Assembly (NCBI GenBank): GCA_050011095.1
Contig: JBEKJU010000312.1
Span: 1 to 7,090, forward strand
Origin: JBEKJU01 sp050011095
GTDB taxonomy: Bacteria; Desulfobacterota; Syntrophorhabdia; Syntrophorhabdales; WCHB1-27
Reading direction: 5' to 3'
DNA length: 7,090 bases
This document shows, piece by piece, positions 5,973-7,090 of the stretch. The notes beneath the pieces were generated by a model. That model was not told the DNA's origin. It was given only the letters and a program-made list of their open reading frames with translations, and searched no databases. Within the stretch, counting starts at the first letter, position 1, and every line of letters begins with the position of its first letter. Position numbers and translations under genes: made by a program.

Positions 5973-7090
5973 ATGGAAGGTATCAGGGATAAAGTGGCCA
6001 TAATCGGGATGGGGTGCACGAAATTCGGAGAACTGTGGGACAAGGGGGTGGGCGATCTCATAATAGACGCGGCCTACGAGGCCTTCGAAGACGCGGGCCT
6101 GGGACCTGACGATATCCAGGCCGCCTGGATAGGGACGGTCTTCTCGGGCCTGAGCGCGATTACCCTCGCGCCCCTCAGGCTAAACTATGCCCCGGTCACG
6201 AGGGTTGAGAATATGTGCGCCACCGGGTCGGAGGCCTTAAGGGCCGCGACATACGCGGTTGCCGCCGGCGCCTGCGATATCGCCCTCGCCCTCGGTGTGG
6301 AGAAACTCAAGGATTCGGATCAAGTCGGCCTCGCCGGTCCGGCGGTGGTGGGGAGCTCAACCGTCGGGAACTCCGGCGTTGTTCCGGGGTATAGTCCACC
6401 CGCCGCGTTTGCCTATCTGGCTTCCAGATACTTCCACGCATACGGGATAAGCCCCGAGGAGGGCAAGAAGTTGCTCGCCCGGATCGCGGTCAAAAATCAC
6501 CACAACGGCAGTCTGAACCCGAAGGCCCACTTCCAGAATGAGCTGACCGAGGCTGCTGTGATAAAAGCGCCGATCGTGGCGTGGCCCCTCGGGCTCTTCG
6601 ACTGTTGCGGCGTGAGCGACGGCGCGGCGGCGGCGATCGTGACCAGGGCGGACATGGCCAGGCAGTTCCGGGCTGACCCCATCTATATCAAGGCGTCCGC
6701 TATCTGCACCGGCGCCCGCGAGGGCGCCATGCGGCAGGATTACGATTTCACCCATATGGAGGAGAACGTGCGCGGCTCAAAGAGGGCGTACGCGGAAGCA
6801 GGGGTAAAAGAACCGCGAAAGGAAATCAGCATAGCCGAGGTGCACGACTGCTTCACCATCCACGAAATGGTGGTCTATGAGGACCTGGGATTCAGCCCCA
6901 AGGGCAGGGCTTCGGAAGACGTGCGGGCCGGCACGTTCACCCTGGAGGGGGAACTGCCGGTCAACACGGACGGCGGGCTCAAGTGCTTCGGCCACCCCCT
7001 CGGCGCCTCCGGCCTCAGGATGATGTACGAGGTGTATAAGCAGCTTCAAGGCAAGGCGGGCAAACGCCAGGTAAAGAATCCGCGTCTGGG
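5973..7090 (+). CDS. thiolase, SCP2-type (acetyl-CoA acetyltransferase family), 3' end cut off
   Basis: The frame is open from ATG 5973 to the window end (372 complete codons), and AAAGGAG (5958-5964) precedes the start by 8 nt. Family length suggests roughly 20-30 residues are missing. The protein begins with IRDKVAIIGMGCTKFGE, typical of SCP2-type thiolases. It has the nucleophile Cys82 in ENMCATGSEA, the HDCF box at 291-294 (replacing NEAF, its Cys293 serving in proton transfer in this type) and GHPLGASG at 340-347 with His341. GLFDCCGVSDGAAA is at 207-220. All catalytic positions seem intact. Such enzymes form or cleave beta-ketoacyl-CoA, and members with DUF35 partners include the archaeal acetoacetyl-CoA thiolase, PhlC and BbsB. 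It is probably co-transcribed with the HMGCS-DUF35 gene 15 nt upstream, and the two products likely form a complex. The substrate cannot be told from sequence. Confidence 0.9.
   Translation, partial: MEGIRDKVAIIGMGCTKFGELWDKGVGDLIIDAAYEAFEDAGLGPDDIQAAWIGTVFSGLSAITLAPLRLNYAPVTRVENMCATGSEALRAATYAVAAGACDIALALGVEKLKDSDQVGLAGPAVVGSSTVGNSGVVPGYSPPAAFAYLASRYFHAYGISPEEGKKLLARIAVKNHHNGSLNPKAHFQNELTEAAVIKAPIVAWPLGLFDCCGVSDGAAAAIVTRADMARQFRADPIYIKASAICTGAREGAMRQDYDFTHMEENVRGSKRAYAEAGVKEPRKEISIAEVHDCFTIHEMVVYEDLGFSPKGRASEDVRAGTFTLEGELPVNTDGGLKCFGHPLGASGLRMMYEVYKQLQGKAGKRQVKNPRL

Noticed and set aside
6357..6755. 132-codon minus-strand ORF inside the thiolase gene
   Set aside because: It is antisense to the thiolase catalytic region, which has conserved motifs; no family resemblance.

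Overview
The window looks like chromosomal DNA of a fairly GC-rich anaerobic bacterium. The gene content (an NDP-forming acyl-CoA synthetase joined to a GNAT domain, and an HMG-CoA-synthase-like/DUF35 protein beside an SCP2-type thiolase) resembles syntrophic or aromatic- and fatty-acid-degrading former Deltaproteobacteria. That placement is inference from gene content, not from a marker gene.

Layout. Positions 1-125 hold, at most, a scrap of coding sequence on the minus strand. At 126-204 lies the first copy of a 79-bp direct repeat containing a near-consensus sigma70-type promoter. A gene-poor leader of about 290 nt (205-490) follows. Positions 491-3157 encode a PatZ/Pat-like protein: acyl-CoA synthetase (NDP-forming) domains, ATP-grasp and C-terminal GNAT. 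The reading frame is interrupted by one in-frame TAA (1817-1819), so it appears as two abutting ORFs of 442 and 445 codons. Positions 3158 to about 4000 are a graveyard of mobile DNA on the minus strand: a DDE transposase fragment that abuts the stop codon of the GNAT gene, then a tyrosine recombinase broken by frameshifts in all three frames. A weaker transposase-like scrap sits on the plus strand. At 4160-4238 the second copy of the 79-bp repeat and promoter occurs (74/79 identical), directly upstream of a plus-strand cluster: a 61-aa orphan protein (4270-4455), an HMG-CoA-synthase-like protein fused to a DUF35 zinc-ribbon/OB domain (4530-5957), and an SCP2-type thiolase that runs off the right edge (5973-7090).

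How the parts may work together. The two repeats place near-identical promoters in front of two CoA-metabolism units, which suggests co-expression. Acyl-CoA synthetase/GNAT proteins activate acids or acylate and control acyl-CoA enzymes. Thiolase, HMG-CoA synthase and DUF35 proteins are known to form channelling complexes in archaea (acetoacetyl-CoA thiolase/HMGCS), in PhlACB and, without the HMGCS part, in BbsAB. Here the HMGCS-like partner appears to lack both the nucleophilic Cys (Leu102 in its place) and the active-site His (Tyr225), while the thiolase retains its catalytic residues. The fusion may therefore be a scaffold or acyl-CoA-binding partner for the thiolase, not an HMG-CoA synthase. 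No tRNA, rRNA or CRISPR array was seen.
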